A stretch of DNA of 64,000 nucleotides from Apteryx mantelli. Its lineage: Eukaryota > Chordata > Aves > Apterygiformes > Apterygidae. A program made the position numbers and the translations under genes. The DNA is taken from NCBI RefSeq assembly GCF_036417845.1, contig NC_089979.1:120437415-120501414 (forward strand). The letters are read 5' to 3'. Positions 1 through 11,000 of the stretch are shown here, piece after piece (the first letter of the stretch is position 1; each line of letters begins with the position of its first letter). The notes beneath the pieces are model-generated. The model was given only the letters and a program-made list of their open reading frames with translations. It was not told where the DNA came from and made no database searches.

Positions 1-3000
1 AAGGCAGTAACTCCACTGGAACAAGGACTTAGTGGAGTTGGCTGCTGGGGGAAGGACCTGCTGGGTTTTTTTGGTGGTTGTACATCCCTGGCAGAACCAC
101 CCTTAAGAGCACAATGGCAGTGTTAATCTTGCTCTGCTTTACTATTGCTTGGAGGGCACCTAGTGTTTTTGGGCATTGCACAGCCACACCGCAATCCCAA
201 AGCCTGCTTGTGCGGGGAGGCTTCAGTGCAGTAAGGGTTTGGTCGTGCATTTCCTGACCCTGCTGTGGGCTTCAGGGCTGCCCCAGGGCTCACAGCTGGC
301 GCCAGGCTGAGACCTGCGGCAGCCTCTAGACCCGAGCAGCTCCGCTGACCTGCAAGCACTTGTGGCCACAACCGGCGGTAGAGGGACAGAGCGTGTCCTG
401 CGCCCGATCCTGTACATGCAGAGCCGCCCCTCTAACTCCAGGCACATCCACTGGAGTCGCGGCGTTGGTGGTGCGAGTGGGATTAAATCGCCATGTTCAG
501 CAGCTGCGGGGCTATGCCTGCGGGCCAGCTCGGAGGCGGCAGGACCAGGGGGCCTGCTCCTTGCTCCCGTCTCAGCCTCCCCCGCTGACACTTTGGCTCC
601 CAGAGGGACCCCGTTCTTGTTCTGTAATTTTTTTTCCCAGTGAAAGCGTGTTGCAGCGGGATGTGGCCACACTGGGAGCAGCATCTGATTTGCCCTGTGC
701 TAGCCCATGCATGTGAGCAGAAAAATTCGAATAGGGGAGGTCTCCCCTTTGCTCTCGAAATAGTTTACCAGGAAAAAAAAAAAGAAAAGAAAAAGAAAAA
801 AAGAAGATTGCCATCTGTGTTTGAGACACCTAAACCATGCAAACCACAGAGAAAACAGGCTGTCACAGGTTTAGTTAGGCTAGGGTCCTGGGAGCCCACA
901 CCCACCTCAGCCTACAAAAAGCCCAAACCTTAACCAGCGGTGCAAAGAACAGTGTCCTGTGCAGCGGTGCAGCCACGGGAGTGACAGCCGGACTGACTTC
1001 CTCGGTGAGTGCCTGCTTCCCTCCTCTGCGTAACCTAAAGCGCGGCCCTGTTTCTTTTCCATATGCAGCTTCAGTGGAAAGAAAACCAGCTTACACATTG
1101 CCTTTTTTGCAAAAATAGCTCTTTTGCCATTAAACTCACCCTGTTACCATGACTTTTTTCTATTGCAATTTAAGGTGGGTCTGAAGAGTTAAAATAAAAA
1201 TAACATAAGCACTGTGGAGACATGCAAAGCTCCCACAGTGACCCAAAATGGCTCTGCACATGTGAGAAGATTTTACAATAACATCGGTATCAAGCGAATC
1301 AGTACTGCGATGACTGCGTGTTGCTGGCCGCACTCACCACTCAGTTGTATGTGATACATCTCAGTTTCAGCGGCTGATTTTTGCCCTGTTGTACCTGAGA
1401 TGAGATGCCTGTCGCAGGGTAACTCTGACAGTTACGGTTCTCAAGGGAGATTTCGACTCGCTGAGGAATTTTTGAACAAACGAATTACAGCAGATGGAGT
1501 TTGACACTGCCTTGTAGCTGAGAAGGAGGAGTCATGCACTTAGTGCACTGATTGCATAAACCACATCATTCCCAAAAGATAAGCAGAAAGAGATCAGATT
1601 TATTCTGATTAATTAACTGTCCCTCCTTGTCTTGAGGGACAGTCTATTGCTTGTCAACTTTCAGTGTGCTGTGAAGTTCACTGTAGGAAAAAATCAGATA
1701 CTCACTAGAACATCTGAAATACAAGCTCACCGCATCAAAAATCAAATTATTGAGATTATTAATATACCCTGTAACAGCTGCAGTGACAACCATAAAGCAA
1801 AACCCCAAAGCGCTGGTGCCTTTGTGGTTAGCGTGCTGCATCCTCTGAATTGAGGAGGATTTTGTGACGGTTTGCTTCTCAGAGGTACAAACCTCGCTCT
1901 CATTTTTAGCAGTATTTGGATTTGCCGTGATGTGGCTTAGACCCGGTGGTACAAAGTGGTCAGGGCAGATGGCCCCGCAGTGCCCAGTCTGGGGGGTCGG
2001 TCTCCCTGTCGTGGGCCGCAGGGCCAGGGAGCGAGGAAACTCCTCACGGGGACATCGCTGCCCGAGGCTTTGTCACATGCACCCGCAGCTTGAGAGAGGG
2101 GAGGTTTCCACTGCTTTCTACAGACTCTCAAACATCCTTTGCATGTGCTATTTTCATGGCTGTGATTGTTCTTAATTTCCACATCCTAGGATTTACTTGT
2201 GGTACATCTCATTTGCCAATCAATCAGCTTTATACAGACGATTTCATTCAGTCTGCTTACATATTTTTGCTGGTGTAAATTCTGAGCCGCGCGGTAGCAT
2301 TAGTAGAGTTTGGCTGTTGACCTTCCTTGGTTGTTTGCTTCAAAAAGAAGACAAATGAAACTGTGCTTTGAATTTTGCATATTCCAAATTCAACTACTAT
2401 GCACAGTGTACAGATGTCATTGCTAAAAGCAGAATATTGTGTTTATAGCTGTACTTGAAACTCCGGGGATCAACCTAATTCTGCATATAGTTTTGTATCC
2501 TGATAGAAAATTTAAAAATTAATAGAGCACATACTTACGACTATTTTTATTTGTTTAATCTATTTTTAAGCAAATACTCTCTGCCTAGACTAATGTTTTT
2601 TATTGCAAAGGACTCATGTTGCAAACCTTATTCCTTAATAGTTCCTATTCATTAAAGTTGCTTCATGAAGATAAAAAATGGAAGGATTAGTCCCCAAAGT
2701 TGTGCTTTTGGAACAAAATCATTTCTGAATAGGTGAAAACAACTGCTTAAAAAATTCTTTTACTAGATTCCAAAGCACTGCAAACATTTGCTGCAAACAT
2801 TCACTTCGGCACCGATAGCAAGCAAAGGGATACAAGACAATTCAGGCCAGAGGGTAACAAAACCAGAAATACACATCAACAAACACACTCGCCGTCCCTA
2901 AAAGTAGCTGCTTCCAGGAAACTGGCTTTGCTGGTGAACTAGCTAACAGGGCTAACAATAATGTAGGACGTGGAGGTGAACTGAATGCAAGATTAATTCA

Positions 3001-4094
3001 TACCCCAAATAACATTGGGGGAAGGCGTTTTTAGTCAGCGCACATGAGAAACTGAAGGGAAACCAGAACATGAATGTTGGCCATTTTCCCTTGGAAGAAG
3101 TTCAATTTAGTGCAATGCTGCTGTGGTGAGAGGCTGGGCTTTGCGCGGCGACCTCTGGGTTATTTGACCCATTTTCAAAGATGCAGGTGCAAATGAAATG
3201 GGAAAGCCCTGTGCTAATTGCCCGAATCCAGCTCCCTGGGAGCAGTGACGGGGCCAGCGTCTTGTTTCTCTTCGGGCTTGAATCCCGGCCATTGGCACAT
3301 GCAAACTTGTGCACAACATGTTGAATACATATGAGTGTATAACTTACAACATGTCCACCAGGCTCATCTACCTGTTATGATGGTAGACTGGCTTGAATCC
3401 AAAGTCATCCGCAGCAGTAAAAAACCCAGATTTTCTTGTTTATTGTGGTGTAATGATCTGCTTTGCTGGCCAGCAGTGATGGACATGGCAGTTAAATGCA
3501 AAGATAGGAAAGAGATATTGCAGGCAGAACAGAGCAGATGAAAAAATCAGTCACTGCAGAGAATGCAAATATTTTAAAACTGCAAACTCCTGCTAAAGGC
3601 AGGTACTTTTCCTTCTTAGTTGCTAGGTAATTTGAGAGATATATTTTGTTTATTCCCATGAATCTTTTGAAAGTTTTGGTGCTTTCAGATGACTTTCTTT
3701 TTTAATGTGTGCACTGGGGACTCTACATCTTATTAAAAATGAAATCACAGTGACTATAGCAAGTCAAAGGACTTAATCAGCACAGCATAGAGAAGCTGCT
3801 GAAGATCATGTCATTAAATGTAAAGTTGAATGCATTAAGGATATTTTCTGCCAGTCTATTAGCAAAATGGAAACATCTAAGAAACTCAGACCAGTGACAT
3901 GAATTAGTTTGGTTCGTTCTTCAACCTGCCAGACTCAGTTCAAAGGGACAGGTCCAGGTATGGGAGTTGACACAAAGGTTTGGTTCAGAAAGCTTGCTGT
4001 GAGTCCTCCTGAGGTTTCTCATTAAAAAAAAAGTCACAGTTCTATTTCAAAGCTATTTCAAATCACTTGTTTTCTCTCCATCTTTCCTCTCCAG
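1..4094. other. CCR9 upstream flank / early intron, no gene recognised
   Basis: I see no coding exon that I can assign here. Open frames at about 220-720 lie in a GC-rich, CpG-containing patch (roughly 240-600), overlap each other on both strands and resemble no family I know. A purine-rich A/G tract lies at about 771-807. The segment ends at a strong splice acceptor (a long pyrimidine run ending in CTCTCCAG at 4094) that opens the first CCR9 coding exon. A non-coding CCR9 exon and the promoter probably lie in or left of this stretch, but I cannot place them. LZTFL1, the neighbour on this side in mammals, is not visible. Confidence 0.5.
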
Positions 4095-4136
4095 GTTACT
4101 GTGCCTTCTTCAAGATTGAGTAAAGATTGGCTGAAG

Positions 4137-4154
4137 ATGGCATTTACAAGCATA
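4137..4154 (+). CDS. CCR9: CCR9 coding exon 1 (six codons)
   Basis: ATG at 4137 in strong context (A at -3, G at +4) encodes MAFTSI and is followed directly by a perfect GTGAGT donor at 4155. The exon opens after the acceptor at 4094, giving a 60-nt exon at 4095-4154 with 42 nt of leader. Phase 0 here matches phase 0 at 5116. Human CCR9 also starts with a short coding exon whose peptide, MTPTDFTSPI, shares the FTS-I core. No in-frame stop separates this ATG from the exon's 5' edge, so an earlier start in an unseen exon is possible but not needed. Confidence 0.82.
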
Positions 4155-6279
4155 GTGAGTATACGCTTGTATTGTTGTATAATCTTACTTTTTCTTTCCC
4201 CTCTTTTTGCCTTCATCAGTTTTCTAGCTCTCCTGAGCCAACAGTGCAGTTCTGCCATAGCAGTAATACAAAGCCTTTTTCCCCACCTCTTTCCAAAATT
4301 ATGGGATTATGGGTGGGATTATATATTTTGTTATGTATATCAAGCTGCCAAACCAGCAGCGTTGCAAATGGTCTGACACAGGTAAGGCTATCACCGCCTG
4401 CCATTTTAATGCTCAAAGTGGGCTGGAGGTTGGGAACAGCTCTTTTGTAAAGAGTTTGTTACTCAGCAGACCCAAAGCAGCAGGCGAATAATGAGCGTAA
4501 GTAATAGCAGTCACAGTAAGTGCACTAGAGCCTCTGGCTCCACCCCGGAAGCCAAACTCAAACATTTTTAGTCGGAGGTGAAAGCAGCATGTGGCTGTTT
4601 CTAAAGGCTGAGTTTTGTAGCAGCTTGGTAGAAAGTTCACTCCCCACTAAGTGTCTGCTCCAGCAGCCCATGGCACTGGTGGCAAGGCTCCTGCTGACGC
4701 CCTGGCAGCCTGCGTCTCCCCCTTGCTGGCAGGCCACAAGGCTGCACCATGAGTTTGCAGCAGAGGTGGCATAACACCTCTGCAACCTCCATGGGCTCTG
4801 CTGACGCCTGTGAAGCAGACCAGTTTGTATCAGCAGGCAGTCTCTCTCTCTCTCTTTTTTTTTTTTTGCTGTTGTTATTGGAGAAAGACCAAGCTGTGTT
4901 TCGGCCTCTTTGGAGCAAGGATTAGATGTTTAGATGTTGGGTGTGGGCACATTTCAAGCAGTCTGAAATGCACTACACTTTACCAGGAGCCTTTTTGCTT
5001 CTCTATCTAAAATAGGATATACTGGGGATCTTAAATTACTTCTGATGGAGAGGGTCAAATTTATTCTTTATTGACCCACCTCTTCAACACAAATTTATCT
5101 GATGCTCCATTACAGGTCACCCAGCATGACAAGACCAGCCTGGATTATTATAAGAATGACAGCACTGTGATGTCTCTGGCTGGAAATGTTTTAAACGACA
5201 CCGACTTCACGTGTGACAGGAGGCAGGTCAGGCAGTTTGCTAGAGCTTTCCTGCCAGTATTCTTCTGGCTTGTCTTCTCTGTGGGCACGGTGGGAAATGC
5301 TTTAGTTGTGCTTGTCTATTGCAAATACCGCTTCAGGAAGAGCATGACGGATCGGTACCTGCTGCACTTGGCCATTGCTGATCTGCTCCTGCTTTTCACC
5401 CTCCCTTTCTGGGCCAAAGCCGCCTCTGATGGTTGGATCTTTAAGAGTTTCATGTGCAAAATTGTCAACAGCATGTATAAGATCAACTTCTATGGCTGCA
5501 CCTTGTTTCTAACGTGCATCAGTTTTGACAGATACATCACTGTTGTCCAGGCAACAAAAGCTAAAAATTCTAAGCAAAAAAGGCTCCTGCGCAGCAAACT
5601 CATGTGCTTGGCCGTCTGGCTGACGTCTGTGAGCCTGTGCATCCCAGAAATTGTGTACAGTGAAAGTAGGCGAGTTGGTGACATAACAGCTTGTAAAATG
5701 ACATACCCACCAACCATCAACAGGACCTTCAGAGTTACTATCCTGGCTTTGAAAATCACAATAGGATTCTTCCTCCCACTCCTTGTCATGGTTATTTGTT
5801 ACACCCTTATCATCAACACCCTCCTTCAAGCCAAAAGATCCCAAAAGCAGAAGTCGTTGAAGATCATCACCACCATTATCACCACTTTCCTCCTCTCTCA
5901 ATTCCCATACAATAGTGTTTTGCTGGTCAAAACCATCAACATGTACACCAGCATCGCATACAGCTGTCAGGCTGCCGACCGGATGGACATCGGGCTGCAG
6001 GTCACCCAGAGCATTGCCTTCCTGCACAGCTGCCTCAACCCCTTCCTCTATGTCTTTGCTGGGGAGCGGTTCAGGAGAGCGCTCTGTAGGATTATGCACA
6101 ACAACATCCACTGCTCGAGTGGGGGCCAAGAGCAATGCTCCTCTGCGTACGACAGCCAGGAGCGGAGCTCAAACTGGTCCTTTGCAATGCTGGGGAGACG
6201 ACGGGTGAGAAGCTCCCTGACCCTGAGCACCCATTTGAACTTCTCTGTCGTGCCACCCTCCTGCCAAGTGCTCATGTAA
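4137..6279 (+). CDS. CCR9: C-C chemokine receptor type 9 (CCR9), two coding exons, 393 aa
   Basis: CCR9 is a class A seven-helix GPCR of the plasma membrane. In mammals it binds CCL25 and guides thymocytes and gut-homing lymphocytes. The coding sequence is 4137-4154 joined to 5116-6279. Visible in the spliced protein are N-glycosylation sites at N20 and N33, the N-terminal C39 and ECL3 C290 pair, the C120-C199 disulfide pair, TM2 Asp95, a canonical DRY at 144-146 and NPFLY at 314-318. The block MCKIVNSMYKINFY before the DRY helix and the N-terminal VRQFA block are typical of CCR9 rather than other CC receptors. The long open frame around the main exon reaches upstream to TTG 5071 but has no ATG before 5170, so the start must come from an upstream exon or from ATG 5170. 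The tail is longer than in human CCR9 (393 versus 369 aa in total). FYCO1 converges from the right. Confidence 0.95.
4155..5115 (+). other. CCR9: CCR9 intron
   Basis: 961-bp intron with GTGAGT donor and TTACAG acceptor. It contains a (TC)n/T-run at about 4841-4867. I see no coding sequence in it. Confidence 0.78.
5116..6279 (+). CDS. CCR9: CCR9 coding exon 2 (main receptor exon)
   Basis: Begins after CCATTACAG at 5107-5115 with VTQHDKTSLDYY, an acidic and tyrosine-containing N-terminus like that of other chemokine receptors. It carries all seven membrane helices and the C-terminal tail, with a TAA stop at 6277-6279. An internal in-frame ATG at 5170 could start a shorter receptor of 369 codons, analogous to the shorter human CCR9 isoform. 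Confidence 0.95.
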   Translation, partial: VTQHDKTSLDYYKNDSTVMSLAGNVLNDTDFTCDRRQVRQFARAFLPVFFWLVFSVGTVGNALVVLVYCKYRFRKSMTDRYLLHLAIADLLLLFTLPFWAKAASDGWIFKSFMCKIVNSMYKINFYGCTLFLTCISFDRYITVVQATKAKNSKQKRLLRSKLMCLAVWLTSVSLCIPEIVYSESRRVGDITACKMTYPPTINRTFRVTILALKITIGFFLPLLVMVICYTLIINTLLQAKRSQKQKSLKIITTIITTFLLSQFPYNSVLLVKTINMYTSIAYSCQAADRMDIGLQVTQSIAFLHSCLNPFLYVFAGERFRRALCRIMHNNIHCSSGGQEQCSSAYDSQERSSNWSFAMLGRRRVRSSLTLSTHLNFSVVPPSCQVLM

Positions 6280-8055
6280 GTTAGTACCCCCTGCTCCCAA
6301 AACCGGCTCTTGGACACTGTTCGTATACCCCAAAGACTCTCTTAGAGGAAGGACTCGCCACCCTGTCTCAGGGTTTGATTTTGCAATGGGTGGCGCATGC
6401 AGGCCTCCCACCGGCACCAGCAGGAGTGGAGGGCGTTCAGGGCTCCTCACACAGCCCGTCGGTGCCTTGCAGGACCAAGCCCTGGATTCTTAGCTGAAAG
6501 GAAGTGAAACCTTGAACGCAAAGCAACAAAACGGAGCGATACTAATTGTAAGCAGAACTGATAGAGGATAAGAGCTATCTTTGTGACAGCTGTAAATACC
6601 CAACCCATCCGTGGCTTGAACCACAACCTGAAATAACAAGCCTCTTAGGGAAACGATGAGCCCAGCTACCATGGCAACAGCCACACGTCAGGCAGGATCA
6701 ACCATTGGTCCCATCCATAATAAATGCCAGGAAAGAGTTTTGCCTTCTTTTGCTGTTTCAAACAGGGTCTTGTCCAGAGGTGGTTGGACTCAAAAGCCAT
6801 GTCCGTTCCTACACCACTTAGAAAAATGCTGAAGTCCTTTCACTGGGTCTCTTCTAGAAAAGTCTACATTTGAGTCAAGCCGGAGTCGCGATCAACCCCG
6901 TAATCACCTCAGACCAGTGCTCAACTGCATCATTTACAATTCAAAATAGCCCCTCAATGCACCAGACTGACTCCAGTTTTCCTCAAATGTAAGCGAAAAC
7001 AGCCTTTAGCTCTTGTAATATTTTATTCAGGCTCTGATATGTGAATGGTATTCTGTGTGTGCAGGTGCAGTCTTGTTCTGCTGAACAGACAGTTCTTGTT
7101 GCAAAGGAAAGCTCATCTTTGATGTTCATAAAGTGGTCATTATAGAACTAGACTGATTTTTCTCCAGTGTTAGCTGTTTGATGTAACGTGAAACCAGGTA
7201 CAATTTATATCCTGCAGCATGTATTTTGGTATTGGAATTTTGTGTAGTCTCTGCATTAGCAAATCACACCTCATAATGAAAATTCAATGGGGTCAGATGC
7301 TTTGAATTTTCTGTCCCAAGGAGATTTGCTGTAGTATGGTGAGCAGCCATAGTAAACCAAAACACAAAATCCAAACCAATGACCGAATGAACCATCGGTG
7401 ATAGGTTGGTCTTTTTGCTAAGGTTAGAAAGTACAGTTAGCCTGGGACCAGCAAGACAGAGAGTAATTAAATGTCAAACCTAACAGTAAGGAAATTTTGA
7501 TTGAGACTTTCCTCTTCAGATTAGTGAAGATGGAGTTTCTTAGCAGTGGTGTGCTGTAATACCCCCAGTAATTTCTCTAGGTCTTTGGAAGTGCCAATAT
7601 TCGCGCCATAATGGCACGAATGACGCGAGGCCGCGATGGCACCGCACGGTTGTTGCCCGTCTCTCTTCCTGTCTTCAGGCAGCTGCATTGCCTGTGCTGC
7701 CAGACTGGACCCTACACCTCAGGGACTTACACTGCTAGTTTTAATATACAGGAGGCTTTCATTTAAATTACCAATTTAATCTTGTTTGGCATTTGGTAAT
7801 TATTTCCTTTGAGAAGAAATTATTTTCATTGTACATTAAACATTAAAGCATGTTCATAAACATGAGCTTTCTGCTAGGTTCGGCACTCTTTTTTTGCTAA
7901 TACATTAAATCTGTGCAGGTGTATTTAAGGGGCTATAGTTTTATATACCTTTCTTGAGATTTTTTGCTTTTTACATTTTCCTTAGGGAAGGAAATGGTGA
8001 AAGATGCATGTATTTTTTACTATATGTGTAATAAAGGTTTTTTTTGAGACTCGTG
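6280..8055 (+). other. CCR9: CCR9 3' UTR (proposed)
   Basis: Non-coding AT-rich sequence between the CCR9 stop and the first good polyadenylation signal at 8030. It holds a short CpG-dense palindromic patch near 7600-7650 that contrasts with its surroundings. The 3' end is inferred from the AATAAA, not from transcript data. Confidence 0.6.
8030..8035 (+). terminator. CCR9: CCR9 polyadenylation signal (candidate)
   Basis: AATAAA followed by a T-run and a GT-rich stretch (to about 8070), as expected downstream of a cleavage site. Two further AATAAA hexamers at 8092-8097 and 8108-8113 lie in a short direct duplication of AATCCCACTAAATAAA and could serve as alternatives. Confidence 0.6.
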
Positions 8056-11000
8056 TCAAGCTCTGTTTGTATGGAAGTTGAAATCCCACTAAATAAAAAT
8101 CCCACTAAATAAAGGCACTAGTACACATACTGAGGGGAAAAATTGATCATTTCTTGCCAACCTGTCCTTTCCAGTTTTAGATCTAACAGCCATACACATA
8201 ACCTGTTTTCATCCACATTTGGAAAGAGCAAATACACTTTCTTATTTTTACAGTTCCCAGGAAGTTTCTGAACCTTCAATGAGCCTGTCACTGAATGGGG
8301 CTATGAGGGTAAATTGCAATGTCGGGGAAGAGATTGCAACTGAAGGCCGTATTTGCAGGCAGCCCGCACTGCGGCAAAGCCTTCTCCCTCACCCTGGTGT
8401 AGCTACGAAGACTAAGAGGGCGCACGAAGGTGCAGTGATGTGATTGCCATGTGCACGGGCATGCAAGCGTGCCCCTGACGCCTGGAAAACACAAACACAG
8501 AACTGGCCTTGGTCCAAAAAGACCAGAGGAAAACTTTGCTAGTGGGGTTTTTCTTGGTCTTCCACCAAGCATGTGTAACGCTGGGGTGGGGAAATCACAT
8601 CTTCCACTGGCTGAGCTGGCCTGGCAGTCCTGCCTCCTGGATGCCAAACTCTGGCCCCTGCCCAGTGCAGACCCCATCACTCCTTTTTAGTCATCTCATT
8701 TTCAATTTGTTTTCAACTGCCTCAAATATGTACAGCAGATTCTTCTAAAAAAAGCCCTTCTGAACTTACCTGCCTGGAAGGGAAGGGCCAGAAATGAGGA
8801 ACTGGGAAATCGCCCCTCTCCTACCGTTGTTCTTCATAGCAGTTATTCAGGCTGAAGCCTTAATTCCCCTCCACGCTGAGGTCTTAGCTGCTAACCCCCC
8901 CAAAATAAGTGTGCAAACCTGAGTTGCTGCGCCGCAGCGCAGCCCTGGTGGCCCCGAGGTCCAACTCCTGGCGGCGAGCTCCTCTTCGCCACGCCACTGT
9001 GCAGCTTTCCCACGGCCCCGGGGTCCCCCGCGTGGAGCCACCACCAGCTCCTGTGCAGGAAGCGGGGCTTTAACATTGGCCACTCCAAAAACGACTGTCA
9101 ATAAGTAAAAAAAAGAAAAATCTGTGCCGGAAGAGCAAGCCAGGCTGAGCAGGGGCCCTGGGAGAAGGGCTGCTCCTCATGACTGGTCTTTATGCAGCGC
9201 TCGGTGAAAAGCTGCACTTCAGAGCACCCCCCGCCTCACATCTGACTTTCATTACTGCTTTTCCCCTTCCCGCTCTTTCAATTTCAGCGCCTTTTAGATG
9301 AAGGTGAAGACTTCTCCGCTTGTGCGATACATGGTGGGAAATTTTCATGCTTGGTTGGTTAGTGAAACTATTGAGGCTTGTAAAACGGCCGTGAACTTCC
9401 GCCGGCTCAGGGCCAAGGGGTTGCAAGCAGGTCATGCGCGTCCCGCTCTGAGTCACGCTCCCCCAGCAGGCTCTCGCCGGCAGGCGCCACAGCCACCGAC
9501 TGCCTAGGAAAAGCTGCGCCGAGGGCAAGCGGCATGACTTGCCCGGTGTTTGGGCACTCGTGCCAGGCCTGCTGTGGAGACCCATGGGACGGTGCCGAAG
9601 GGGCCATGCCCATGGGCACTTGCTTCCTCCTCTCTGCGTCGAGACCTTTCGGGACAGCCACCCGGCTCGCTTCGGGTAGGACCTCTTTCTTCCCCTTGCA
9701 CTTACGGCTTTTCCTTTGCGAGGGCTTCCTCTCTCCTGCTGCCCTGTGGTTTTACTACATATCTGGCCCTATGCCCCCCCAAGTCCCCTCCCCCTTTGCT
9801 CCCGTGCACCCCTGGGGCATCCCCAGCCTGCAGCTGCAGGTCCCTGCAGGGCGGCTGCGTTGCCCCGAGGGAGAGGACGGCCTTTCCCCCCTGCCTGGCG
9901 CAGATTGCTGGCCCTTGTGCCTCCTGCGGGGTGGCGGGCACTGCCTTACCCCAGCCTTGCCAGTGCAGTCGCCAGGCAGTCGCTGGAAGTCCCAGAAGAG
10001 ACCTGAGCTCGCCCACAGTCTGTAAAGCCATTTTTCCAGCTGTTCCCAATTTTGAGTTGCCAAGAGACTTTTGGTTTTCATTTACTTCAGCCTTAGCTGA
10101 GTGGTCCGGGGTTATTTCACCCCCATGTCAGCAGTTTTCCTGCACAAGAGGTGTCTGGATGAATCCCTAGGGCCTTCTCCTGCTGTAGCTGAGGTTGGTA
10201 TTTCACCTTTCCCTGCAATTTATGGGTAGCAGGCAATACCTAAGGCTTTAGGAAAGCCCTCCATATCTAGTCCTTTCTACACAGTTGGGGAAGAGCAGGG
10301 TCCTCTCCTCCAGGAGCCGTGCCAGGTCAATGGCGCATGGCAAACTCGCTCCTGCTTTTGGGCAAGCATCAGCGTCTAGTGCTCCAGCTGGCCCTGGTGC
10401 GACTCCGTCCGGGTGTGGGAGGAGGGAGGCGTAAAACACAGATACTGGCCCGATTCCCTTTGGCCTCAAATCTAACAGGTCACATATGGTTGCTGTATTT
10501 CCCGCCGTGGGTGCAGTTTACTGAACCCCAGACCTACGTGTTGGTCTCCCTTGATCTCCTCTCTGCTACTCAGTGCTCCTTCTAACTGGAGCAAGGCAGA
10601 CCGGGTAGGATCCCTGGAGCACTGGTTTAATAAAGCAATACTAAACTTCTCCACCCCACTCGCAGCACTATGACCTGCGACTGCATGAGGAACCTGGGTC
10701 CTGCTAAAGGCCATTTAGTAGCAGCCCGTCTTTGCCACCAGTGGGCTAGTGGACAAAGGGGGAGGCCCGAGGGGACTGCAGAGGCCGCAGCGTGAGAGGT
10801 CAGTCAGCAGCTCCAGGCTTGCGACGAGCTATTCCCGAACTTCTTAGCAGTAACCTAGGAGGATCGACAAGCTTCCTCACGCTTAAATCGCTCTATACAA
10901 GACAGCCCTGCAGGAATGCGGGAATAGCACTCCCTGTGCAGGCAGTACCCTGCAGCAGCACCGGACTGTCCTTGGCCAGCTGCTGCACAGGACGTGGAGG

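Noticed and set aside
223-716. Overlapping 118- and 153-codon frames near the left end
   Set aside because: Same pattern of GC-driven open frames on both strands. No similarity to LZTFL1 or another known protein that I can see.
5071-5115. Taking the CCR9 start at 5071 (the left end of the long open frame)
   Set aside because: The codon there is TTG, not ATG, and the stretch lies before a good acceptor at 5115, so it is intron.
5509-6135. 208-codon open frame on the minus strand over CCR9
   Set aside because: Exact antisense shadow of the receptor exon, with no recognisable domain and no splice or start support.
9534-10170. Overlapping 163- and 206-codon frames in the intergenic gap
   Set aside because: Low-complexity composition in a GC-rich patch, with competing frames on both strands and no family resemblance.
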